Assembly (NCBI GenBank): GCA_017885485.1
Contig: JAFNFZ010000255.1
Span: forward strand, 968-7,408
Length of the DNA: 6,441 bases
Direction: 5' to 3'
Source: Chloroflexota bacterium
Lineage (GTDB): Bacteria; Chloroflexota; Dehalococcoidia; UBA2247; RBG-13-53-26
Numbering within the stretch: position 1 is the first letter of the stretch; every line of letters begins with the position of its first letter. The notes under the pieces are model-generated. The model was not told where the DNA came from. It worked only from the letters and a program-made list of their open reading frames with translations, and searched no databases. A program made the position numbers and the translations under genes. Shown piece by piece: positions 1 to 5,575 of the stretch.

Positions 1-100
1 CAACAATGGTCAGGGAGATGACTACTAGGACGATGTTCCGCCGCCACCTCTCCACCTCCCACCTGGAACGCTTGCGTCTAGGCTCCGTCTTCCGAGCCAC
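1..100 (-). CDS. N-terminal fragment of a probable membrane-anchored protein, runs off left edge
   Basis: An open minus-strand frame starts downstream of rpsR and leaves the window without a stop, giving 33 codons. The GTG at 100..98 is chosen because AAGG lies 8 nt upstream. A TTG at 127..125, just after an in-frame TGA, is the alternative and would add 9 residues. The peptide starts (M)ARKTEPRRKRSRWEVERWRR and then turns abruptly hydrophobic (NIVLVVISLTIV). That is a basic cytoplasmic head followed by the start of a transmembrane segment or uncleaved signal, a type II (N-in) anchor. Such heads are typical of membrane-tethered foldases of the SurA/PrsA peptidyl-prolyl isomerase type and of some cell-envelope proteins. 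That identity is a guess, because the functional domain lies outside the window. It sits 92 nt after the rpsR stop, and no clear terminator is visible between them. Confidence 0.55.
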   Translation of the reverse strand, partial: MARKTEPRRKRSRWEVERWRRNIVLVVISLTIV

Positions 101-192
101 AGCACCAACCTTTTGCCTCTTGTCCAAGCCTCACACCCACGCCAAGACGAGAACTATGGTTCACACACGACATGGAGTAGAAAGGGGCACAA

Positions 193-516
193 TCAAACAG
201 GGTGCGACTCTCGCAGAGTTGCAACTCCTGCTCTCCGCATGTGTGCTGGTACAAACGGCAGTAACGCCAGATGACGAGCCCTCTTGATCGCCAGGGCCAT
301 AGCCCGTTGATGCTTGGCACAGTTCCCAGTCCTCCGTCGTGGCTCTATCTTGCATCGATCTGAGATATAGCGCCTCAACGATCCCGGGTCTTTGTAGGTT
401 ATGTCCTTTCCCTTGTCGGCACAGAAAACGCAGGCCCTTCGCCTGGGGATATACTTCGGCTTACCCGGCCTTCCTGTCCTGCTCGGCGTCCTTGATGTTC
501 CTCTTCTATCTGGCAT
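193..516 (-). CDS. rpsR: 30S ribosomal protein S18 (four-cysteine form)
   Basis: Small-subunit protein of 107 aa that binds 16S rRNA as a heterodimer with S6. The core is unmistakable: [15 protein letters not shown], then [19 protein letters not shown], then the helix [17 protein letters not shown]. Cysteines at 29, 32, 55 and 66 (CxxC, C, C) suggest the zinc-binding C+ variant. The basic N-terminal arm (residues 1-27, rich in Arg/Pro/Lys) is family-like. About 19 residues follow LLPF, a longer tail than the usual S18, which normally ends close to this motif. The ATG at 516 is preferred over the in-frame TTG at 528, because AGAGG lies just upstream of the ATG while the TTG would sit only 3 nt after the ssb stop with no nearby Shine-Dalgarno. 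It is third in the rpsF-ssb-rpsR operon, 15 nt after ssb. Confidence 0.96.
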   Translation of the reverse strand: MPDRRGTSRTPSRTGRPGKPKYIPRRRACVFCADKGKDITYKDPGSLRRYISDRCKIEPRRRTGNCAKHQRAMALAIKRARHLALLPFVPAHMRRAGVATLRESHPV

Positions 517-519
517 CTT

Positions 520-526
520 TCCTCTC
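520..526 (-). promoter_or_regulatory. Shine-Dalgarno of rpsR
   Basis: GAGAGGA lies in the 15-nt ssb-rpsR gap, about 4 nt from the ATG at 516. It decides in favour of the ATG over the TTG at 528, which falls inside this purine run. Confidence 0.55.
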
Positions 527-531
527 AAAGT

Positions 532-939
532 CTAGAATGGGAGATCATCCTCCGTTGTCGCATCTTCAATCTTATCGAGCTTCGACTCCTCTGGAGGCGG
601 CGCGCTGGTCTGCCTGTCGAGAAAGAGAACGCGCTCTGCCACGATCTCGATGCGGCTCCGCTTCTGGCCATCCTGGCCTTCCCAGGCACGCGTTCGCAGC
701 CTGCCCTCCACATAGACTCGCTTCCCTTTATTCAAGTACTGGTTGCAGCTCTCCGCCAGCTTGTTCCACGTAACCACGGTGAACCACTCGGTCTCTTGTT
801 TGCGCTCCCCTTCAGGACTGTTGAAGAATCTGCTGGTCGCAATGCGAAAGCTTGTCACCGGGTTTCCATTGGGAGTGTAGCGCATCTCCGGGTCCGTCCC
901 CACATTGCCAATAATCATCACCTTGTTCAGATTGGCCAT
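532..939 (-). CDS. ssb: single-stranded DNA-binding protein SSB
   Basis: Protein of 135 aa that coats single-stranded DNA during replication, repair and recombination, and recruits partner proteins through its C-terminal tip. The OB fold spans about residues 1-109. It starts MANLNKVMIIGNVGTDPEMR and carries TSFRIATS (29-36), EWFTVVTWNKLAE with Trp52 and Trp59 (typical base-stacking positions), and VYVEGRLRTRAWEG (75-88). A short flexible linker with PPP (114-116) leads to the acidic tip DDLPF (131-135), the conserved partner-binding end. The linker is short, so the protein is at the small end of the bacterial family. The ATG at 939 has AAGGGGAG just upstream. The gene lies 16 nt after rpsF and 15 nt before rpsR, the classic bacterial arrangement. 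Confidence 0.97.
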   Translation of the reverse strand: MANLNKVMIIGNVGTDPEMRYTPNGNPVTSFRIATSRFFNSPEGERKQETEWFTVVTWNKLAESCNQYLNKGKRVYVEGRLRTRAWEGQDGQKRSRIEIVAERVLFLDRQTSAPPPEESKLDKIEDATTEDDLPF

Positions 940-955
940 TTCTCCCCTTCCCTGT

Positions 956-1240
956 CTACTCTACCCTCACCAGCAGGTATCGCAGTATCTGCTCGAAACC
1001 GCGCAAGTTCTTCTCCAGCTCTGGTGCAACATCAGGTTCCAGCTTCAGGGGAGTCAGTACGTAGTTACCCTCCCTGTGTTTCTTTAGCGGATAGGCCAGC
1101 CTCTTCCTGCCCCATCTATTCGCCTCACCAGCAACACCGCCCTTCTGGGCAACTAGCTGGCTCACCTTCTCAATCTCACCGGGCAGGTCTTCCTCTGCAA
1201 TCTCAGGGCTGAATACCACCGTCAATTCATAATCGCGCAA
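956..1240 (-). CDS. rpsF: 30S ribosomal protein S6 (TTG start)
   Basis: Small-subunit protein of 94 aa that binds the central domain of 16S rRNA together with S18. The ferredoxin-like S6 fold is recognised from (M)RDYELTVVFSPE at the N-terminus and the central NRWGRKRLAYPLKKHREGNYVL (41-62), which includes the RNA/S18-contact strand. The start is placed at TTG 1240..1238. It is preceded 9 nt upstream by GGAGG inside a GGGAGGGAG run, and gives the usual family N-terminus and length (about 95 aa). An in-frame ATG at 1282 would add 14 residues (VRESSCWYGRERK), would place the Shine-Dalgarno inside the gene, and has no ribosome site of its own, so it is rejected. First gene of rpsF-ssb-rpsR; translation from TTG may help set its level. 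Confidence 0.95.
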   Translation of the reverse strand: MRDYELTVVFSPEIAEEDLPGEIEKVSQLVAQKGGVAGEANRWGRKRLAYPLKKHREGNYVLTPLKLEPDVAPELEKNLRGFEQILRYLLVRVE

Positions 1241-1246
1241 CTTCCG

Positions 1247-1255
1247 CTCCCTCCC
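1247..1255 (-). promoter_or_regulatory. strong Shine-Dalgarno setting the rpsF TTG start
   Basis: The purine run GGGAGGGAG contains GGAGG (1254..1250) with a 9-nt spacer to the TTG at 1240. This is the main evidence for the TTG start over the in-frame ATG at 1282. Confidence 0.75.
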
Positions 1256-1282
1256 GTACCAGCAGGAACTTTCTCGAACCAA

Positions 1283-1312
1283 ACTATAACATAACTAATC
1301 GCTGGCCCACAA
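1283..1312 (-). promoter_or_regulatory. candidate sigma-70 promoter for rpsF-ssb-rpsR
   Basis: TTGTGG (1312..1307), an 18-nt spacer and TATAGT (1288..1283) lie in the 74-nt gap between glyA and rpsF. Transcription would start near 1276, leaving a leader of about 36 nt that contains the rpsF Shine-Dalgarno. The -35 is only a moderate match. I see no fold resembling the S6:S18-binding leader motif in so short a leader. Confidence 0.4.
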
Positions 1313-1314
1313 GC

Positions 1315-2547
1315 TTAAGGCAGGGGAAACCGACGCGAGATTTCGGCAACTTCGCCAGAGACCTCTGATTTCACCTTGTCGTTCTCCAGGTCGGCCAACA
1401 CCCTGCCAATCAGTTGGGCAATCCGCCTCATCTCCCCCGAACCGAGACCCCTGGTGGTAACGGCTGGTGTACCAAGCCTCAGCCCACTGGTGGTCTGCGC
1501 CGGAAGAGGATCGAAGGGGATGCTGTTCCTGTTGGCGCATATGCCCACGCTGTCCAGAGCATCTTGTGCTGCTTTCCCTGTTATCCCCATCCCGTGCAGG
1601 TCGATCAGGACAAGGTGATTGTCTGTGCCCCCTGTAACCAGGCGAAAACCTGCCGCAGCAAGCTCACTCGCCAATGCCCGGGCGTTTTCCACTACCTTCT
1701 GCTGATAACTGGCAAATTCGGGCTGCATCGCTTCATGGAAACAGACTGCCTTTGCAGCAATGACATGCATTAGTGGGCCACCCTGTATGCCCGGGAAAAC
1801 AGCCCCATCCAATGCCTTCGCACACTCCTGTTTTGCCAGTATGAAACCGCCTCGTGGTCCGCGCAGAGTCTTGTGTGTAGTTGCGGTAACCACCTGCGCC
1901 CAGGGCACCGGGGAGGGGTGCACCCCTCCGGCGACCATGCCGGCAATATGCGCCATGTCGACCAGAAGCTGGGCGCCCACGCCCTTGGCAATATGATGAA
2001 ACCTTTCAAAATCGATGATTCTGGGGTAGGAACTGGCACCAGCTACTATCAGCTTTGGCCTGTGCTCCTTGGCCAGCCGTTCGACTTCATCATAGTCAAT
2101 TCTCTCTGTCTCTCTATTCACCCCGTAATGGATGAACTCATACCATTTGCCCGAGAAGCTCACAGGGCTTCCATGGCTGAGATGGCCTCCATGAGCCAGC
2201 CTCATGCTCATCACCTTGTCCCCGTGGTTCAACAGGGCCAGATACCCGGCTGCATTGGCCTGGGTCCCGCTATGGGGCTGGACATTGGCGTATTCAGCCT
2301 GGAAGAGTTGCCTCGCTCTGAGAATGGCCGCCTCCTCCACTTCGTCGATCTCTTGACAACCACCATAGTAGCGATGCCCGGGATAACCCTCGGCGTACTT
2401 GTTGGTCAGGACAGTGGCCTGCGCTTCAAGCACTGCCCGGCTTACATAGTTCTCGGAAGCAATGAAGACCAGCTTGTCCCGCTGTCGTTTCTCTTCATTC
2501 CGAATTAGCGAGGCAATCTCCGGATCTTTCTTGGATAGTTCTTTCAT
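1315..2547 (-). CDS. glyA: serine hydroxymethyltransferase
   Basis: Cytoplasmic PLP enzyme of 410 aa that interconverts serine plus tetrahydrofolate with glycine plus 5,10-methylene-THF, the main entry to one-carbon units. Fold-type I motifs visible include IASENYVS (29-36), [12 protein letters not shown] (53-64), the PLP-contact VDMAHIAG (196-203, Asp197 and His200), the Schiff-base segment [14 protein letters not shown] with Lys226, and [15 protein letters not shown] (353-367). Length is normal for bacterial GlyA. The ATG at 2547 is chosen. An in-frame start at 2640 would add 31 residues that are only an out-of-frame reading of comF, whereas [15 protein letters not shown] is the family-like N-terminus. 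Its ATG overlaps the comF TGA stop by 4 bp (ATGA), and AGGGA lies just upstream, so translation is probably coupled. Its product is the cosubstrate of the thymidylate synthase at 3621-4283. Confidence 0.97.
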   Translation of the reverse strand: MKELSKKDPEIASLIRNEEKRQRDKLVFIASENYVSRAVLEAQATVLTNKYAEGYPGHRYYGGCQEIDEVEEAAILRARQLFQAEYANVQPHSGTQANAAGYLALLNHGDKVMSMRLAHGGHLSHGSPVSFSGKWYEFIHYGVNRETERIDYDEVERLAKEHRPKLIVAGASSYPRIIDFERFHHIAKGVGAQLLVDMAHIAGMVAGGVHPSPVPWAQVVTATTHKTLRGPRGGFILAKQECAKALDGAVFPGIQGGPLMHVIAAKAVCFHEAMQPEFASYQQKVVENARALASELAAAGFRLVTGGTDNHLVLIDLHGMGITGKAAQDALDSVGICANRNSIPFDPLPAQTTSGLRLGTPAVTTRGLGSGEMRRIAQLIGRVLADLENDKVKSEVSGEVAEISRRFPLP

Positions 2548-3251
2548 GTTTCCCTGGCCAGGGCCAAGCCCCAAACCGACTTGACACCAGTTCTCTTCAG
2601 GGCGATGGCGCAGGAATTCAAGGTCGCTCCTGTGGTGCAAACGTCGTCAATGAGGAGGATCCGCCTCTCTGCCAACTTCCCGTTTCGGCACTCGAAAGCA
2701 CCCAGTACGTTGCTCCGCCGCTCCTCTGAGTCGTGGGCCCTGACCTGGGCACGGCTATCGCGGTGTCTGAACAGCGTGTCCTCCTCCACCGGGAGCCCGG
2801 TCAACCTGCAAAGCTCCCGCGCCAGGAGCCCCGACTGATTGTAGCCCCGCTCACGCAGCCGACGGGGATGAAGAGGAACGGGAACCACAACTTCCACAGG
2901 CAAGGGCTTGCTGCCCAGGTCCTCAGCCAGCAATCGAGCTAGAGGAAGGGCCAGCGCCTTGAAACCTCCGTACTTGAACCGATGAACAGCCTGGCGCAGC
3001 ACTCCCTGAAAAGCAAACGGCGAGCGAATGCCATCAATTTCCAGTTTCCATCTCCGACAGGAAGAACACAGTTCCTCCTGGATCATCGGCCTGCCGCAGA
3101 GGGGACACAGCGGTGGTGACAGGCGGGGCAAAGCCCCAGCACACATTGCACAAATGAAGGCCCCCTCTTTTCCGCAACCGACACAGCGAGGTGGAAGAAG
3201 AAGATCAACGAGCTTGCTTATGACCGCGTTCAGCGGGGCTTGCGGAATCAC
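2544..3251 (-). CDS. comF: ComF-family phosphoribosyltransferase-like protein
   Basis: Protein of 235 aa in the ComF/GntX family, which combines an N-terminal double zinc finger with a phosphoribosyltransferase-like domain. In naturally competent bacteria ComF takes part in DNA uptake, but the family is also common where competence is unknown and its substrate is unclear. Eight cysteines in four CxxC pairs lie at 23/26, 34/37, 49/52 and 62/65. The PRTase part shows [18 protein letters not shown] (123-140) and the PRPP-binding loop [11 protein letters not shown] (200-210), with the two acidic residues intact. The start is GTG at 3251; an in-frame TAG lies two codons upstream, so nothing longer is possible, and no strong Shine-Dalgarno is seen. 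It begins 22 nt after the zinc-ribbon gene and its stop overlaps glyA, so the three probably form one operon. Confidence 0.93.
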   Translation of the reverse strand: MIPQAPLNAVISKLVDLLLPPRCVGCGKEGAFICAMCAGALPRLSPPLCPLCGRPMIQEELCSSCRRWKLEIDGIRSPFAFQGVLRQAVHRFKYGGFKALALPLARLLAEDLGSKPLPVEVVVPVPLHPRRLRERGYNQSGLLARELCRLTGLPVEEDTLFRHRDSRAQVRAHDSEERRSNVLGAFECRNGKLAERRILLIDDVCTTGATLNSCAIALKRTGVKSVWGLALARET

Positions 3252-3273
3252 AGTCTAGGTCAACTAAGAGAGC

Positions 3274-3486
3274 CTATCGCGCTCGCGCATTGTGCATAGC
3301 TCCACTTTGCACCGGCTCGTTTATGTAGACGTCACCATTCCTTATCTTCAAATTGAACCCGCAATTGGGGTTGGTGCACACCCATGCCTTATAGTGTATC
3401 GGTGCCCCCTGGCTGCCGAAATCGGAAAGAGGCACCAGATCACCGCTACTGCACTTCTGGCACTTGGGCAACATTGTACACTCCAC
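3274..3486 (-). CDS. small zinc-ribbon protein
   Basis: Protein of 70 aa with one zinc ribbon: Cys9-x2-Cys12, a 24-residue spacer, then Cys37-x4-Cys42 (KCQKC ... VCTNPNCGF). The middle is a predicted beta-hairpin region (IHYKAWV), and the tail NLKIRNGDVYINEP looks like a further strand. There is no signal peptide or membrane segment. The ribbon could bind nucleic acid or a protein partner; I cannot assign a function. The start is GTG at 3486, supported by GGAGGT 6 nt upstream; an ATG four codons later (3474) is less well placed. It is the first gene of a probable operon with comF and glyA, with its own near-consensus promoter. Two further cysteine-rich proteins (ComF, S18) are encoded nearby. 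Real gene: high confidence; role: unknown. Confidence 0.82.
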   Translation of the reverse strand: MECTMLPKCQKCSSGDLVPLSDFGSQGAPIHYKAWVCTNPNCGFNLKIRNGDVYINEPVQSGAMHNARAR

Positions 3487-3492
3487 AAAACC

Positions 3493-3498
3493 ACCTCC
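3493..3498 (-). promoter_or_regulatory. consensus Shine-Dalgarno of the zinc-ribbon gene
   Basis: GGAGGT, a full match to the anti-Shine-Dalgarno core, lies 6 nt before the GTG at 3486 and fixes this start. Confidence 0.8.
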
Positions 3499-3515
3499 CA
3501 GTAGAAATCAAGCAT

Positions 3516-3545
3516 AGTATATACCTACCAAGTACAGATTGACAA
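3516..3545 (-). promoter_or_regulatory. candidate sigma-70 promoter for zinc ribbon-comF-glyA
   Basis: TTGTCA (3545..3540, 5 of 6 to TTGACA), an 18-nt spacer and TATACT (3521..3516, 5 of 6 to TATAAT). Transcription would start near 3509, about 23 nt before the GTG, leaving just room for the ribosome site. It sits in the 134-bp gap after the thymidylate synthase gene. Confidence 0.6.
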
Positions 3546-3620
3546 TCTTGCGGCTCGCTCGGCACACAAAGGATCCTCTCTCCGACTCCCGGCAAAAAGG
3601 AGGTCAGGGGAGAAGCTTTC

Positions 3621-4283
3621 CTATTCCGTGCGCGCCACCAGTTTCGCCAATTCCCAGGCGTGTTCATAGAGATGCAGCCCACTGCTGAGGCAGATCATCT
3701 CTCCGTCGGGAACTCCGATCTCAGCCGCCATGTACTCCTTCAGGAGCTGCAATGCTGCAAGGTTGGATGGAAAACCTCCCCACAGATCCCAGGACCTGAA
3801 GTAAACCACGAAGTGGAGGCGACCATATCTGATCCTGGTATGAATTCCCCGCAAACATTGAGGGTCTCCAAGATAGATGGATTCTCTACTGCCTACTGCC
3901 ATGTATGCCTGATTGGTGTTGTATCCTCCCGCCTTGTACATCCGGATGACCTCCGGAATCTGCGGTTCAAGGTCTTCCCCATAGGTGTATTGCTCTCCTT
4001 CAGCTTTGCAGGATGTCATCAGGTAGGGTAGGTAGGCCTCCACGTACTCCATCGTCGTCGGAGGCGGCACGCCCAAAGGCACGTCCGGCACCAGTGGCCT
4101 TATGCCCGGTTGCCGGATCTGGATGACCGCCAGGTCCAGTTCCCTCCTGCGCTGTCCCTCAAAACTCCCTCGGTCTATCCGATATTCATACCCTTCCGTG
4201 AGAGCGCTACGCAAACACAGGAACCAGGCCTCCGACAGGTCCCTGGCTTCAATCAGCGTTACATGCATGGCCCTCTCATTCAT
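3621..4283 (-). CDS. thyA: thymidylate synthase, short archaeal-type ThyA homologue
   Basis: Enzyme of 220 aa expected to methylate dUMP to dTMP using 5,10-methylene-THF. ThyA landmarks are present: the nucleophile Cys143 (DPQC, matching PPC in E. coli), the phosphate-binding RSWD (163-166, matching RSCD), GGFPSNLAA (169-177) with Asn174 at the position that reads the uracil ring, and HLY (204-206) near the C-terminus. Dedicated dCMP hydroxymethylases typically carry Asp where Asn174 is, so a dUMP substrate is favoured. GEQYTYG (96-102) and the overall length match the short methanogen-type synthases rather than the ~264-aa bacterial ThyA; it is not flavin-dependent ThyX. The ATG at 4283 has AGGGGAG about 10 nt upstream; Met6 (4268), giving MHVTLIEA, is a plausible alternative. 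It follows dut, its substrate supplier, after 108 nt. No dihydrofolate reductase gene is in the window. Confidence 0.85.
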   Translation of the reverse strand: MNERAMHVTLIEARDLSEAWFLCLRSALTEGYEYRIDRGSFEGQRRRELDLAVIQIRQPGIRPLVPDVPLGVPPPTTMEYVEAYLPYLMTSCKAEGEQYTYGEDLEPQIPEVIRMYKAGGYNTNQAYMAVGSRESIYLGDPQCLRGIHTRIRYGRLHFVVYFRSWDLWGGFPSNLAALQLLKEYMAAEIGVPDGEMICLSSGLHLYEHAWELAKLVARTE

Positions 4284-4316
4284 AGCTAGATAGCTCCCCT
4301 CAATGCAGGATTCCTT

Positions 4317-4334
4317 CAGGTTCCCAAGGACCTG
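4317..4334 (-). other. small hairpin in the dut-thyA gap
   Basis: CAGGT and ACCTG arms extend inward by two further G-C pairs around a 1-nt bulge, giving 7 bp with a 3-nt loop. It ends 33 nt before the thyA ATG. No T run follows on the minus strand, so it does not look like an intrinsic terminator; it could be a leader or processing hairpin. No good promoter was seen between it and dut. Confidence 0.3.
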
Positions 4335-4391
4335 TCACCAACGCTGATCGGCTCTTCATGACGATCTCAGTTTCGCTCTCGTGTCTGCGCT

Positions 4392-4853
4392 TCAGTCACC
4401 GGTAGACCCGAATCCACATCGTCCTCGTGCCGTCTGCCCCGTATCATCCACAACATTGATCTCAGCATCAACAACTGGCAATATCACCAGTTGTGCGATG
4501 CGGTCTCCCGCTCTCACCTGATACGGACTGGAACCAAAGTTCTTCAATTCCACCATTAGCGTGCCCCGGTAGTCACTGTCAATCCAGCCGGCTCCCACCT
4601 CTATGTTCGCCTTGACTGACAGCCCGGAACGTGATGCTATCCTGCCCACTGTGCCCTGAGGCAGTTCTATCACAATGCCAGTAGACACCAGATTCCTCCC
4701 AACCTCAGCACGACCGTCGGGTTCACAGCGGGTAGGCGGTATCTTCACGCTCTCCGCCGCGTACAGGTCGAAACCGGCGCTCCCCATAGTCATTCTTCGG
4801 GGTGGGATTGCCGCCGGGTGAACTAGCTTAACTCCAACCTTGTGCATGATCAC
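4392..4853 (-). CDS. dut: deoxyuridine 5'-triphosphate nucleotidohydrolase (dUTPase)
   Basis: Trimeric enzyme of 153 aa that hydrolyses dUTP to dUMP and pyrophosphate, keeping uracil out of DNA and feeding thymidylate synthesis. All five motifs are present in order: I AGFDLYA (26-32), II GRIASRSGL (70-78), III GAGWIDSDYRG (87-97), IV AGDRIAQLVI (115-124) and V RGRCGFGSTG (143-152), the mobile lid closing the active site. The segment between motifs I and II (about 39-55, PPTRCEPDGRAEVGRN) is a few residues longer than in typical short bacterial enzymes. The start is GTG at 4853; an ATG two codons later (4847) is equally possible, and neither has a clear Shine-Dalgarno. It has its own candidate promoter and precedes the thymidylate synthase that uses its product. 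Confidence 0.95.
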   Translation of the reverse strand: MIMHKVGVKLVHPAAIPPRRMTMGSAGFDLYAAESVKIPPTRCEPDGRAEVGRNLVSTGIVIELPQGTVGRIASRSGLSVKANIEVGAGWIDSDYRGTLMVELKNFGSSPYQVRAGDRIAQLVILPVVDAEINVVDDTGQTARGRCGFGSTGD

Positions 4854-4895
4854 AAATCAGAAGCGGCAATCTGAATCATCGGGTAGCCCGGCCAG

Positions 4896-4925
4896 ATTAT
4901 AGGATGCGCCTCCGAGCCCCAGCAA
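4896..4925 (-). promoter_or_regulatory. candidate sigma-70 promoter for dut(-thyA)
   Basis: TTGCTG (4925..4920), an 18-nt spacer and a perfect TATAAT (4901..4896) lie in the 110-bp nadD-dut gap. Transcription would start near 4889, with a leader of about 36 nt. This makes dut-thyA a separate unit from the YiiX-like/nadD pair. Confidence 0.6.
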
Positions 4926-4963
4926 GTCACGGTGATGGACCTCCAATCCGGTGGGTTTGCCGT

Positions 4964-5575
4964 TCACGGATTGGGGTCCCGGTACAACCCGTGGTCGACA
5001 ATATACCGCTCCACCGCTGCGGGCACCAGGTGGCTTATAGAGACTCCCAGTGTCACTAGGCGCCGAATCCCTGTGGCACTGATATCCATCTGGGGCACCT
5101 GCACAAAGGTAATGTGCTTTGAAATCCCGGGGATTGCCATCTCGAGACCATCCAACGCGGGCAAGGGGAAGCCAGGTCTGCTGAAGGCTGCCAACTGGCA
5201 GATCTCTATCAGTCGAGAGGGTTCCTTCCATCGCGGGAAATCCCAGAGCGCGTCACTTCCAACAAGGAGGTACAGCTTTGCTTCATTCCCCAGTTCTCTC
5301 TGTAGTATGTCCATGGTATCCACAGTATAGGAAGGGCCAGCCCTGTCGATTTCTGCAGTCGATATCTCGTAGTGTCTCTGGCCGATAAGGGCAAGGCGCA
5401 CCATTTCCAAGCGGTCATGTGCCGGAGAAACAGGCATTTCAGCTTTTAGCCATGGCTCCCCGGCAGGGACAAAGATGATCCTGGTCAGACCGAGAGCGCC
5501 TCTTGTTGCTTCTGCCGCACCAAGATGGCCGAGGTGAATGGGGTCGAACGTGCCCCCGAAAACACCTATGTGCAT
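4964..5575 (-). CDS. nadD: nicotinate-nucleotide adenylyltransferase
   Basis: Cytoplasmic enzyme of 203 aa that joins nicotinate mononucleotide and ATP to give deamido-NAD, the penultimate step of NAD synthesis. The nucleotidyltransferase signature GGTFDPIHLGH (7-17) supplies the HxxH ATP-binding histidines (His14 and His17). GPSYTVDT (80-87), LLVGSDAL (103-110) with DFPRW just after, and ISATGIRR (165-172, the ISSTxIR-type motif) complete the NadD pattern. Length is normal. The ATG at 5575 gives the canonical MHIGVFGG start and overlaps the upstream YiiX-like gene by 10 bp, so its translation is probably coupled to that gene. A GAGG sits about 11 nt upstream, inside the upstream gene. In many bacteria nadD neighbours obg, rsfS or proA; none is present here. 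Confidence 0.96.
   Translation of the reverse strand: MHIGVFGGTFDPIHLGHLGAAEATRGALGLTRIIFVPAGEPWLKAEMPVSPAHDRLEMVRLALIGQRHYEISTAEIDRAGPSYTVDTMDILQRELGNEAKLYLLVGSDALWDFPRWKEPSRLIEICQLAAFSRPGFPLPALDGLEMAIPGISKHITFVQVPQMDISATGIRRLVTLGVSISHLVPAAVERYIVDHGLYRDPNP

Noticed and set aside
6..287. Plus-strand 93-aa ORF over the rpsR 3' end and the left edge
   Set aside because: It lies antisense to rpsR and the left-edge gene, has no recognisable motif, and its composition looks like the complement of real coding sequence.
1241..1276. Possible S6:S18-binding autoregulatory leader upstream of rpsF
   Set aside because: The predicted leader is only about 36 nt, and I could not find the paired stems with the CCG-type bulge expected for that motif.
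1873..2508. Plus-strand 211-aa ORF antisense to glyA
   Set aside because: It is entirely within the unmistakable glyA gene and its protein has no domain features. It is a shadow frame.
3567..3616. Long imperfect hairpin downstream of thyA, considered as a terminator
   Set aside because: The arms pair over about 11 bp but with a mismatch, a bulge and a 16-nt loop. The T run lies in the loop rather than after the stem, so it is not a convincing intrinsic terminator.
3446..3682. Minus-strand 78-aa ORF between thyA and the zinc-ribbon gene
   Set aside because: It overlaps both neighbours out of frame, contains the zinc-ribbon promoter, and has no recognisable features.
4857..5231. Minus-strand 124-aa ORF spanning the nadD end and the nadD-dut gap
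   Set aside because: It overlaps nadD in another frame, lacks family motifs, and would cover the dut promoter.
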